Shown here: positions 33,931-45,319 of the stretch, piece after piece | Numbering within the stretch: position 1 is the first letter of the stretch | Layout of the letters: each line of letters opens with the position of its first letter | DNA from: Latrodectus hesperus | Lineage: Eukaryota > Arthropoda > Arachnida > Araneae > Theridiidae | Assembly (NCBI GenBank): GCA_037975125.1 | Contig: CM075862.1 | Span: 18,839,338 to 18,903,337, forward strand | Length of the DNA stretch: 64,000 nt | Reading direction: 5' to 3' | Program-made: the position numbers and the translations under genes | The notes under the pieces: model-generated | Databases searched by the model: none | What the model saw: the letters and a program-made list of their open reading frames with translations, nothing else | What the model was told of the DNA's origin: nothing

Positions 33931-35770
33931 GGGAGAATGAAATTTTCTTTTTACAATGCAATTGTGATTTCTTTGACAATTTTATTTAAAACAACTTTCT
34001 GTATTCTTCCTGACAACATACGGTTAATTTACTCATTTATTATTTATTTTATTTTGATACGGTTAATTTACTCAATATATTTAACGATGTTATTCATTCA
34101 AATAACATGTTACAGCAATTCTAATAAAATATTTTTACCAGTAAAGTTTAATCTTTCTTATACAAGTTAATGATTACACAGAAATAGAAAATGTTTTTTG
34201 AGATTTTTATTTATTCAGCTTATTTACAAGTTTGATTAATCTGCAATGGGAACTTTTGAAAATTGACACCTGATGGTAAAATTAGTACACATTTCTAGTA
34301 AAAAATTCGTTTTCTTATCGTCTGTATAACAGCGTGACAAGTTTCAATTTCGATGAGCGGAATGAGTTTTGAAAGGATTTAAATATGTTGAAGTCATTTT
34401 ATATTATTTCCTAAATTGATTACTCCATAAAACAAGAAGTGAGAAAAATGCTGAAAAAGATGCACGCTTTTAAGATGAAAGTTGTTTATATTATTTGCGG
34501 TTTTTGTTGTGTTAATATTTCTTATAAATGAAATTTATTTACATACTTATATATTGCATAACGTTATTTTAATCAGACTTTTATGAAATTTAAAAGATTG
34601 CAGTTAATTAATTTGACAAATAAAGCATTTATATAACTATAATTATCATGTGCAACTGTGTTAATTTATCATCAATAAGCTCAAAAGGTAATGATTTACA
34701 AGAAGTTACACTAAGTAATTTAAAACATTTCTGTACAATGGAATCGTCATAGGATATTAATTTCAATATAAGTATTTTTTAGTCCTTTCTACCTTGTATT
34801 CAAAATAAATTTTTCAATTATCTAAAATGTAACATTTATAATGGTTTAACTGGTAGCAAAATTTATTAAGAGGGAATGAGCTGCTTCAGACTTTAGGTAA
34901 TACTTATTTATCTCTCAAATTCAAAAATTATCGTTAAAAATATTATTGTTTTTCTAAAAAGCTTTTCCTTTTATGAAAGAAAAATTTTTGGAAAACTATC
35001 TTGTAAAAGAATGACTTAAATGTTAAAATCATTTGAAAACCAAGTAAATTCTTTTTGAGTCTAATTTAAATATATTTCATATATTCGATAAAATTTTATT
35101 TGTTATTAATGCTTTCAGGAAATTATTATCTAAGTTTTGTGTAAGTGACTTATTTTTCTAGATAATAATATATTTGATTTATTCTAATTTTTAGATTTGA
35201 AATCATTTACTATTCTTCAGGATTAAAATATTTCTTAATTATATTAAAAGGAATCTTTACATATTTATCATTTCAGAAATCTTTATTGATATAATTTTTA
35301 GAGAGAATATAACAGTATTACAAAAATTCAAAGATTTAAATATTCCATTCTAACAACTGTTAAATTGTATTAGTAAAATCATTTTCCGTAATCTATATAG
35401 ATCTACAAAATATCTGAATTAACTTTCATTATCTCTTTAAACTTTAAGTTAAATGTATTTGTAAGCATTATTAAAGCATGATATGTAATAAAAATATTTA
35501 CGTTGATTAACCAAATATTTTCAGGAAACAGTACATTAAATATGAAAAAGTTAAATATTAACTATAAAAAATGCAAACGCATAAACATGTTCAAAAACGT
35601 TTGAAAAAAATCATTTTGTTGGTAAAGTTACAATATATTGTCTACAAAACATATAGCGAAATAATAGTAACTCTTTTATCTAAATATTCATGGTAATACA
35701 TAAAGACACTATGCAATGCTTTGAACATTTCAAATTATAAAGTTACAATTGCAATATTTGTATTACTCAC
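33931..35770. other. AT-rich DNA, presumed intronic
   Basis: About 1.8 kb. A 20-base segment (TACGGTTAATTTACTCA-type) is repeated at about 34018 and 34059. A small segment 34858-34897 lies between a possible acceptor and a TTTAG|GTAATA donor, but its phase does not fit the exon candidates here. Confidence 0.5.
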
Positions 35771-35844
35771 ATTTAATTATAAATGCATATCATTAATTTC
35801 AGCATGGAAACACTGAAATTCATGATATTCATTTATAATTAAAT
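35771..35844 (+). ncRNA. Near-perfect 32-bp-stem hairpin
   Basis: The left arm 35771-35802 and right arm 35813-35844 pair at 30 of 32 positions around a 10-base loop (CATGGAAACA). Total length 74 nt is typical of an animal pre-miRNA. The stem is very AT-rich, and the near-perfect pairing is also compatible with a hairpin siRNA or a minimal palindromic element. It lies just upstream of the 3' exons of the presumed plus-strand gene. Confidence 0.5.
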
Positions 35845-35918
35845 ATTCCACGTGTATAAAAATCCCATGTAATGTTAGACACACAGTGATTCTATGAGAC
35901 CTTATAAATCTTTTACAG

Positions 35919-35986
35919 AGCTTAAAAGAACTGATATTTTGGACATACAATTATTTATATTCAAAAAATATTTAACGCCAAAAGAA
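35919..35986 (+). CDS. Weak candidate third exon
   Basis: The acceptor is AATCTTTTACAG (AG at 35917-35918). Two bases follow, then 22 open codons reading LKRTDILDIQLFIFKKYL and TPKE, up to a possible donor GTTAGG (GT at 35987-35988). Entry phase 1 fits the exit of 30020-30106 and exit phase 0 fits the exon at 36207, which is the reason to list it. Against it: the donor has an unusual T at +3, and G+C is no higher than background. The implied intron to the next exon would be 220 bp. Confidence 0.25.
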
Positions 35987-36206
35987 GTTAGGCTATAATT
36001 TTGCACATAGGAATACATATTTTGTATAAAGACCTTAAGAGAAATAATTCATGAAAATAATATTTATCCTTATTCCTCAAAATTATTTTCATCATTATAC
36101 AAAGTGAAACTCAATTCATGATAATAGATAAAATGTCTTGAATCATTATATAGATTAAACTCTTTATTAACTGTGTAACTGAGCTTGCACTATATTTTCC
36201 TAACAG

Positions 36207-36344
36207 AATAATATTGGATATGCAAAAGCTGTGACCAATCTACACCAACATGCAATAGAAGCTCGTGAAGAGGTTTCTATGTTTTCTGAAGTACTCGATA
36301 ATGTTCAGAAGAAAAAGACGAAAGCTAAAAGAAAGTTGAAGTGA
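36207..36344 (+). CDS. Candidate terminal exon, unknown protein
   Basis: A strong acceptor (pyrimidine-rich tract ending CCTAACAG, AG at 36205-36206) is followed by 45 open codons and TGA at 36342-36344. The frame reads NNIGYAKAVTNLHQHAIEAR, then EEVSMFSEVLDNV and a lysine-rich end QKKKTKAKRKLK. It looks like an amphipathic helix with a basic tail, possibly nuclear. G+C is about 38 %, far above the background. A poly(A) signal follows 255 bp later. I do not recognise the family. It starts in phase 0. Linkage to the upstream exon candidates is inference based on strand, order and phase. Confidence 0.55.
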   Translation, partial: NNIGYAKAVTNLHQHAIEAREEVSMFSEVLDNVQKKKTKAKRKLK

Positions 36345-36598
36345 TGCTGGATTATTAGCATAGCTTCATATAAAAGTTACATTTTTTATTCGAAATTAAT
36401 GTCAGTATCAATTTTTTTTAAATATATGCATTAATGCAAGTGTCTATTTTTTGAGGCAGTTAATTTTTAAATTTTTTGATGTTTAGATGAGTAGACAATT
36501 AATGAATTACTTTTATTATTGTCATATGTTATATAAGAAGTTAATTATAAATAGGAACTCTTTTTGTTTACGTTTTTACTTACGTCAAATATTGTATG

Positions 36599-36604
36599 AA
36601 TAAA
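36599..36604 (+). terminator. Poly(A) signal AATAAA
   Basis: AATAAA follows the stop at 36344 by about 255 bp and is followed by a T-rich stretch, as expected for the 3' end of the plus-strand transcript. In AT-rich DNA the hexamer is common, so position is the main support. Confidence 0.4.
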
Positions 36605-36605
36605 A

Positions 36606-36917
36606 TTATTGTTTAATGCATTTTAGCATTATTGATTTCTCCTTGATGGAATTCGTTTCAATTGTTTCCATTATACTTTGACTCTTAACATTTAAAACAT
36701 TTATTTTAATATGTTTATTACTAAATTTAGCAACTTTTAAATCAAAGTTTTGATGCATAAGATTAATTTTATCTGGAATTTTTTTATTAAAATAATTAAT
36801 TAATATACTTATTAGAATTAGTAAAATTGCATTAATTATTGTTACAATCAAATTTTTTAATAAGTTTCTTGTCTTCAGAGGTGTCTTTAACTGAAGAATA
36901 AGTAAATAACTACTCAT
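36606..36917 (-). CDS. Possible terminal exon with one membrane segment
   Basis: A 103-codon frame on the minus strand. A strong acceptor (TTACTTATTCTTCAG) lies inside its start, at about residue 8, so it may be the last exon of a longer gene rather than begin at the ATG. Residues 23-43 (LIVTIINAILLILISILINY) form one hydrophobic segment, followed by a basic soluble part of about 60 residues. Codon use is extremely AT-rich, like non-coding DNA here. Given the window's stop-codon frequency about one such frame could arise by chance. It converges on the poly(A) signal of the plus-strand gene. Not recognised. Confidence 0.25.
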   Translation of the reverse strand: MSSYLLILQLKTPLKTRNLLKNLIVTIINAILLILISILINYFNKKIPDKINLMHQNFDLKVAKFSNKHIKINVLNVKSQSIMETIETNSIKEKSIMLKCIKQ

Positions 36918-36919
36918 AA

Positions 36920-39900
36920 AACATTAAAATCATCTTAAAATATCAATATCAATAATGTGAGTTGAAAACTGTATTAACGGGGAATTAAGATTAAGGAAAA
37001 CTTTATGATAATACTTAGTGATAACTTGGAGGTTTAGTCTTTTGCGATATATGAAAATGTTAAAAATGAAAAAGCTATGCATATCTAATATAAATATTCA
37101 CTAATTATTAAAGGAATTATTACTTCTTTTAAAAAAATTATAATATGATAACTACTAAAAAATTCCAAATGATTTATGGACGTAAAATTATAAAATACTT
37201 TAAAAAATACTGAAACTTCATGCATTTTAAAATTATTAAGTAATTTCTATAATATGGATTTTATATTTGACACAATATTAATAGCTGAGCAATCAATTTG
37301 CTAGGAAAATTTTCTTTAATTTATTGTTTAAAAATGCTTATTCATGTGATTATTTTAATGTTATAAATGGAAAAAAGTATGAAGCTAATTGTTTACTTAA
37401 AGCCCGCATTCTCAGTTCACCTAACACTACCTTCTGAATTTTCTAAATTTTGCACAATAATCATTAGCAAAGGGTATTAGGGCAAAGGGAAAGAGAAAAA
37501 ATAATTGAATACATGATCAATCAATTTGTAGATAATTTATCAACAATTATTAATTTTGGGAATGAACAGCTAATTAGTTTTCATTTTATGATTAATCAGC
37601 TATAACTAAATAGTTTCAAATGTATTTAACTAAAAATAAAATTTAGCTTCCATTAGTTATATATCATTATTATGTGTAATCAAAAGATTTTTTTCACAAT
37701 AATTTGCTTAAAACCAAAATTTAATTTTTCAATAAACATTACAATTAAATTTCAATTAAACATTAAAAATGTATAATGGAGTATGTAATGGAATATTTCA
37801 TAGAGTAAATATGTATAAGTTTAATTTATCAAAAATAATATTATTATATATATATCAATAACACTTTGTGTCTTCAGCTCAATATTCAGCTTACCTTGAT
37901 TGTAAATGCATATTTTTATTTCGTCAATAAGAACACTTCAGAATAAGACGCATAAATTTATTATATATGATTAATCTATAAATGTTTATCAAGTTTATAA
38001 TAATTGAAATGTGAAAATTACAATAAACTCAAATTAGAAATTCAAAAAATATTAAAAAAGACATCGATTCTCCGTTTCATTGTTCTACAATATATCTATA
38101 CAATATGCCCCATAATTCACAAAATATTTCCATGAAATATAATATATTTTGTAGTAATCTCACCTTTCGCAAAACGTGTTTACAAAGATAAATTAGGATT
38201 TTTTCAATGGAATTAATTTTATTCTAAGAAATTAATGTATTTTCAATTTATTTTTCTCAGAAATTTCAATGGATTGATAGAAACTAATAACTTATTTCAT
38301 TGGAACTGTTTATTAGGTTTTCAAATATATAAATTAGAAAATAAATCAAATCTTCTTTTTACATTATTTAAAAATATTATAAATTACTTTGCGAAAGTGT
38401 CAGATTTCAATGAAACTTTTCTTTTAAATTATTTTCCTGTTTTATGAAAGTATTTTGTATTGAATTTAAGTAATTTGTAAGAATTTTAAAGTTTTATTGA
38501 ATAATTAAATAAAGTTATTCATTTAATCAACAATATCGGAGAAAATGCTCCAAGCAATAAGAATGCATTAAAATGTCATATACAATTCCTTTTTAGTTAT
38601 AAATTGTATGAGATTGAAAATAAAATCCATAAAAATTAAAACAATTTATTTGGAAATAAATCATTTCTCAAGAAAGTTTATAAGAAATTTCTTGAGAATG
38701 TTTTGTATCTTATATAATATTACTTCCATATTTTATGAGAAAACTTTGCAACGAATAACTAATGAAATTCGTTATCAGTAAATTTTATTTCATAAGTGAT
38801 AACCAAATATTATTTAATAATGAAATTTGCTTTATTTCTCTTATTTAAGTAAAACTATTAAATTTCTAGATGATTCAAAAAGAATTATTGTGTTTTAATT
38901 AGAATTTTATAGTTTACAATTATTTTCATTGATATTTGATAGCATTAATCTGTTTTGAAAATTTTCAGCATTTCTTTCAAAGTTGTATTTTTAGTAAATT
39001 TGGCGAATTGTAATCAGTACAAAACAGCGAAAACTGTGTTTGTCTCTAAAACATGTCATAAGTATTAAGTAAGAAAAATATTTAGAGAATTGAGAGACTC
39101 TCTTTCTCTGTCTCTCTAATGTATTTAGTTTTTATATTAATTCGTGCTTTTAATAAGGAATTAAACTAACACTATTGATTCTAGAGATGTTCTCTTTATG
39201 TGCTCATAACCATTAATGATGTCTAAAATGGTTTTTTAAATAAATATTGACCATTACTTTCAAAATTCATTTTTGCAAAACTGAGTTAAGTTATTTATAA
39301 GTTTATATAGATTCAAATATTTAGAAGGAGATATGAATTATGTTCTGACAGGTTTACTGATTAAAAGAAAATAATAGTAATGAAAATATAAATTTATATA
39401 AAAAGCCGGTACTTCGGAAATATACTAAAACATTCCAACACACCTTTACCGAAACTGTTACATTAAAAGAAATGAACTGAAACAATCCACAAAATTAGCT
39501 TTCAGGTTACTAAGATCAGTAGAGTCTTATAGCAAACTCATCATTGTAAAAACAAATTTCTTTTGAAATATGAAACAGCTCTTGTCACATTAGCTTCAGG
39601 AATTTTTTGTACTATGCAATAAATTTTGCTAGACACAATTCTTTTTGTTACGTAATCTTATAAGAAAATGAACTTTGATGAAAGCATAGCTTTTTCACAG
39701 TCACAATAATATCTCTGAACGCATATACGAAAAATTTTAATAGCAGTACTAGAAACAGCATAAATACTTAATTTGCTTCACTTTAATGAAAGCGTCAGTA
39801 TTAAACATCTTTCACATAGAAAAACATTTGATTTATGTTTTGAACAAAAAATTTCTTTGCGCACTACAGAGATTACAGAAGTAGATAAAGTGAAATATTA

Positions 39901-42736
39901 TGTCACATGCAAATATGTCATTCCATGCAAAAGATAATATTTCCAATTTTTAAAAAGTAATTTAAATATTAATCATGAAGAAAATAAATCTTGAAGTTTG
40001 TATGCGTCGTATAAATGTGTATGAAGCAGAAATTGTTCAATCTATTTTCTAAACTAAACAATATTGCATTGATGATTTAGTTAACTATTTAAATAAATTT
40101 GCTTTATAAGAGGAATATTAATTTTTATATTCTAAATTATTTAAAGTAACTATTTGCTTCATTACCTAAAATACTTTGTATAGTAAGAAAAATCATTAAA
40201 CTTATAATGAATTAAAATAATATAAAGATTATAATTTCTTCTAAAAATTCATATCTTTTAACTAATACATCATAAAAAATTTTCTACTTCTGTAAACAAC
40301 AATTTTTGATAATACTGTAATTAGAATATTAAAATGATAAAAACGAAAAAAATACCTTGACGTGATTTTATCGAACGTAATATTTGTATTCATTACATAA
40401 TAAACTAATCATAATTGCAACTGCTAATAAGCCATGATTATTAATGTGATTTGTCAAATCTTAACGAATTTCATTATTACACTTATTTATAGAAATTTTT
40501 GTGTCTGAAAATGCATCATAATTGAAAAATATAGAATTAAATTCAGTAGTTAATATCAAAATGAAATGTGTAATAATAATACTGCGTAAGTAACTCACAA
40601 TTTATTACCGAAATTTCAGTGTCTCTGAAACACATTTGATATTATAAAACAAATAAATAATAAAATAATACAAACAAATAAACAAATAAGAATTTTTTAA
40701 GACGAAACTTTAAGCTAATAGCTTTTAGCTTTAAGCATTAAGCGAAACTTTAAGATAATACCTTAAATATCTGGGAATAAATCTTTAACTGAGGTTGTGA
40801 TCATATAAATGTACGTAACATAAAAATTTCCAATTCCTTTTCAAAATGAAATAATGTGTCACCGATAACTTGGTTAGTCATTTAAAAATTTTAGATTTAA
40901 AATTATTAAGCGTCTAATAATGCACTGCAGTTTTTAGGAAATTAAAAAATACGTTGGTAATAATGAAATATATTTATTAAAAATTATGAAATCATCATAA
41001 AAAATAAATATTTCTACATTTTATGTGTCTTTTCAGATTAACATGAAACTAAATAAATAATTTTGCGATTACATAGAATATAATATCATTTGTAATTATT
41101 TTTTAGCAGAATTAAATAATAACCATATACAGAATTATAGAGGAATCTATAATAATTTATAATCGATCATTTCAAGTACGAGTTCTGAAATACTTCAGAA
41201 AAGTATTTTTGTATTTATTTCAGGGAGTTATTTTATAAAAATATAAATAATTATTGCAATCAATATTTCGTAAATAAGTATGTTTTGTAAGAAAAATTAG
41301 TTTAGGACTCTTAAAATATAACTTTAATATATAAATTTATATTTAAGACAATGTTTACGTCAATATTTAAGAAACTGTTTAGCATGAAATTTTGCTTTTT
41401 TTAAGATTATATACTTGAATTGTATTAAAAAATTGGGACTTTAGGATTTGCTAATGCATATTATTTGGGTCATTTTGTAATAATAATTTATGCAGAGAAG
41501 AAAAACTACGTAAGTTTTACCAGTGTAAGTAAAAAGACAGCGTAAACTTGAATGTGCTTAAATTCAGAGAAATATATTTTTAATTATCTGAAATCGTAAT
41601 ATTTTCTAAACTAATAAAATTATTTCAATCTTGACGTCATTATAAAAAATATAGAATTTGATATGATTGTGCATATAATTTGAATTTTACTAAGTTCATG
41701 AAAAATTTAATTAATATCTACACATTTTGCGCTTAAGTATTTACTAAAAATTCATTTGTTTGAACCAGTGAACTCTCCCACAGTTTATTTGCTTAAATAT
41801 TTTATTATGCATTCATTTAGTATAGAATTTATAAAATAGTTTTTCTCTTTTATTATTTCTCTCTTTTAATGCAGCATTCTTATATTATTATCAAATAAGA
41901 TATACCTCTATATACATAAGGATAAAATATTAATTACGCGCCTAAAAATACATTAAACTTTGTGTTCATGAACTAGAACCTTTTTGTAATTTATATAAGA
42001 TATTAATATAATAAATTTTAAATTATGGGAATTTTTTAAAATAAATTTCAAATTTAAAACAAAAAAGTGTGTTCCAGTTTTATTCCCGATGCTGCTATTT
42101 CTGATACAACTAAGAAGAAATAAATTATTACTCCAACAGACACTACAAATTTACTAAGTTGAAGCCTAAAATATAAGATTTCAAATCGTTTCTTATGATA
42201 AATAAATAAATTAAAGATTAACCATTTATGCAATATTTATTACAGAAAAATATTCAAATATTTATATTTTAAAACCACAAAGAGAGACTCTCTTGAAATA
42301 AATTTGCATAGCTATCAACAATTTCACAATAACACACAATGGATATATCGTTAATAATTATAAGTTCTGAAGAAATGATTTAGGTAAGATTGTTTACATA
42401 GCCTTAAATAGTTCATTTTAAAAGTATAAAAACTATTTCAGTTCATTTGAAATATTTTAGAAATCTCATGTAAGCATTTTTTTTACATTAAGCAAATTCA
42501 ACTTCCCATCAAAATAAATATTAATTTTATCTAAAAAGAATATTCTGTATAGTTTTGGCTTAGATAAAATTTGCATGGATAATTGTAAATTAAAAGAAAC
42601 TTGAAAAGTTTATAATTTAATAATAACATTCTTGAACCAAACTTATTTTTGCTATTGCTTGCCATTAAGCAAAACTCAGGCAAAGTAAAACAATACTTTC
42701 CTTTTCACTACACATTTACTAACGATCTTTTCCAAG
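36920..42736. other. AT-rich DNA without recognised features
   Basis: About 5.8 kb of AT-rich sequence. Simple features only: a CT-rich run near 39095-39115, an (AAAC/AAAT)n run near 40650-40690, a duplicated GAAACTTTAAG block near 40703-40755, and a CRE octamer TGACGTCA at 41632-41639. The 38235-38447 frame has chance-like composition. Confidence 0.6.
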
Positions 42737-42941
42737 AAACTTGCTTAAATTCAATAGAAAAGCACTGCAATTGAAGCAACGTAATAGCTTCAAGGTATTT
42801 ATAATGAAAGAAAACGTAACATCACCTAAGTATACATCGAAGAAAAGTCCTGTGTTTACTTTATGGAGTCATAGAACAGTTTCATTTATGAAATCAAATT
42901 ATGCAAATGAAGAACAGAGATTGAATAATAAGGAAATTTGA
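42737..42941 (+). CDS. Possible exon, unknown protein
   Basis: The acceptor-like GATCTTTTCCAAG (AG at 42735-42736) opens a frame that runs 67 codons to TGA. It has a protein-like, lysine- and serine-rich composition (LQLKQRNSFKVF, SPKYTSKKSPVFTLW, NEEQRLNNKE). An internal donor TTCAAG|GTATTT near 42795 would alternatively make a 60-bp internal exon. AATAAA follows at 42952-42957, very close to the stop. There is no ATG at the frame start, so it would have to be a downstream exon. Not recognised, and no partner exon was found. Confidence 0.3.
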
Positions 42942-44442
42942 TAAACAATTGAATAAATGGCCGTATTAGATAAACAGAATAAATATATATCACAGTATTC
43001 TTATTAATACTTTAGACACATTACAAGAAAGAAGTATATATAACTAGAAATTTTTACTGTTTTCTTTAATAAGTTTCATTTTATTGACCCAAAGTTTAAC
43101 TGCAAAATGTAATCGTAATTAACTTAAATGTATATTAGTAAGTAAGTTATAACATTATTAATATAGTGATGCAGATCAATAATTTTTAGCTATTCTTAAA
43201 GCATTACTTATTCTGAGTAGAATATTTTTCTCGTATCCATTTGCTCATTTGTGATCGTTAATTACATTCGACTTATCTATGAATATTTGTAAAATATTAG
43301 AATTTTTGTGGCAATGCTTTCATTAAATATCCTGACATTTTCTCATTCATTCATATTATACTGAAAATATCTGAATTTTAGAAAAAATAATAAACGTTTT
43401 GAGTAAAATGTGCAAAGAAAATTTTTTGTCCTCTCATATTCTTAATAAAATATATAATATAATCATTACTATAATATAGTGAATTATACAATAGAATACA
43501 GTTATGACCAAAAAGACCCCATGCCTAAGATACTAATCATTAGAATGCCAAAAATTCATAGTTATTAAAAATGACTCTCGAATTGTATATTAGGTAATTC
43601 TTTAACTAAATTACTTTTGCTTTTTGGAAGTTTTATTTAAATTTTTAAATAACTGTTTATTAAAAAAAAATCTTATTTCAATTCTTTTTCCGTTTTTACG
43701 TATTAAATACTTACAGAGATGGATTTTTAAGTATGTTTCCATTTTAATTATGAGACAGTTAATTTGATATTGAAGTTTGCTTTATGGATTAATTTACCTT
43801 GAAATTCTGGAGACTTATCAAAAAATGTGTTCTGTCGGACACAACATTTTATATTTCTTTAATTTTCCATCATTTGTCAACTTTTTCCTTTTATAAAATT
43901 ATTAATTGAAGAGCTTATATTTGTTTAAGGTAAGAAAGGAAAATTTCATTTAAAATACTATAATACAATTTATTTTTGTCATTATATTTTCGGAGAAAAA
44001 GAGATTTTTAAAAATAAAATATTTAACTTGTAATGTATTCTATTTTATCTTGCTTATAATGAAGGTATTTTATAATTTTATAAAAAATTACATATTTAAA
44101 GTCAAATTTGCAAATTAAATTTACAATTTATTTATATATTTTATAAAAGAAAAGAAAATAGAAAATAATGCTCTATGATTTCTTAGAACGCTATAGTTAA
44201 CAAAAGTTTTCATAAGTATTTATATACAATAAGGAAGACATTATAAATAATTCTGAAGGAAAGGAGGAATGTCTTAATCTTTAAATCTAACATGATAAAT
44301 ATTTTAAAATCTTTAATTAGAAGTTGTAAATCAATTGATATCTTTATATTTAAATATTGCTATTTTTTAAGTTTATATGCTTGATAAACAAGTAAGCTTA
44401 TAATCAAATGAAATAGATTTGAATTATTCCCTATATGAATGA

Positions 44443-44600
44443 GATTTCAATGGATTTCTTACACAGTTTTTAGCTGAAAATTGAAGCCACTTTGTTCTTC
44501 GGTTCCATAGTTCATGAGTTCGATTTCCATGGATTTCTTACACATTTTTTAGCTGAAAATTGAAGCCACTTTGTTCTTCGGTTCCATAGTTCATGAGTTC
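44443..44600 (+). repeat. Tandem duplication of a 79-bp unit
   Basis: 44443-44521 and 44522-44600 are two nearly identical copies of a unit running from GATTT(C)ATGGATTTCTT to CATGAGTTC. A third partial unit starts at 44601. The end of each unit (GGTTCC...GAGTTCGATTT) is vaguely box B-like but is not a tRNA. Confidence 0.92.
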
Positions 44601-45319
44601 GATTTTCCTCTAAGACGTAGATGTATGTTGCATTTCAGAATCCATCTGTAATTTTATAACATTTTCTAGGAAATGCAATTAGAAGTCTTTGAAAAAATTG
44701 AAATTTTTTTAATCACATAAGGTATATTACAAAATATATTACAAAAAAAATATTACAAAATATATTACAAAAGAATTACGCATTATTAACCAGACACACA
44801 AATTTTTAAGTATAAATACGCATAAATTTTATTTTTCCAGATTTCTTTTTTTCATTGAGGATACAATATAATTTCCAGAAAATAATGTGTAGCTTTAGAT
44901 AAATTATTTCTAAGTAGCTTAAGCCAGACAAAATAATAAAATGTTTACCGATTATTTAAAAAAAATAAGTGTAAATTTTAAGGAATTGAAAGTGTTATAA
45001 TAAAAAAATAATAATGAACTTTCTATATAACCCTATACGCAATAAGCAGGGGAAGTTTCTCAAAGAAATGTTCAAACTGATACATATTTTCACATATTGC
45101 CTTTCAAACTCTCCATTTTTAATTTCTAAACTTAAAATTTAAGCATAGTATTTAATGGTAAAATTTCATTACCTAAAAATCGAAAATAAATACAAACATT
45201 GAATAGTAAACAGTAGATACAGGAAACTATCAAAAGTATATATTTATTTCTTTTGCAGTATATGCACAGAAAATAATAGTTTGAAAACAATTTTTAACTA
45301 ATCAGAAGTAATGTTTAGT

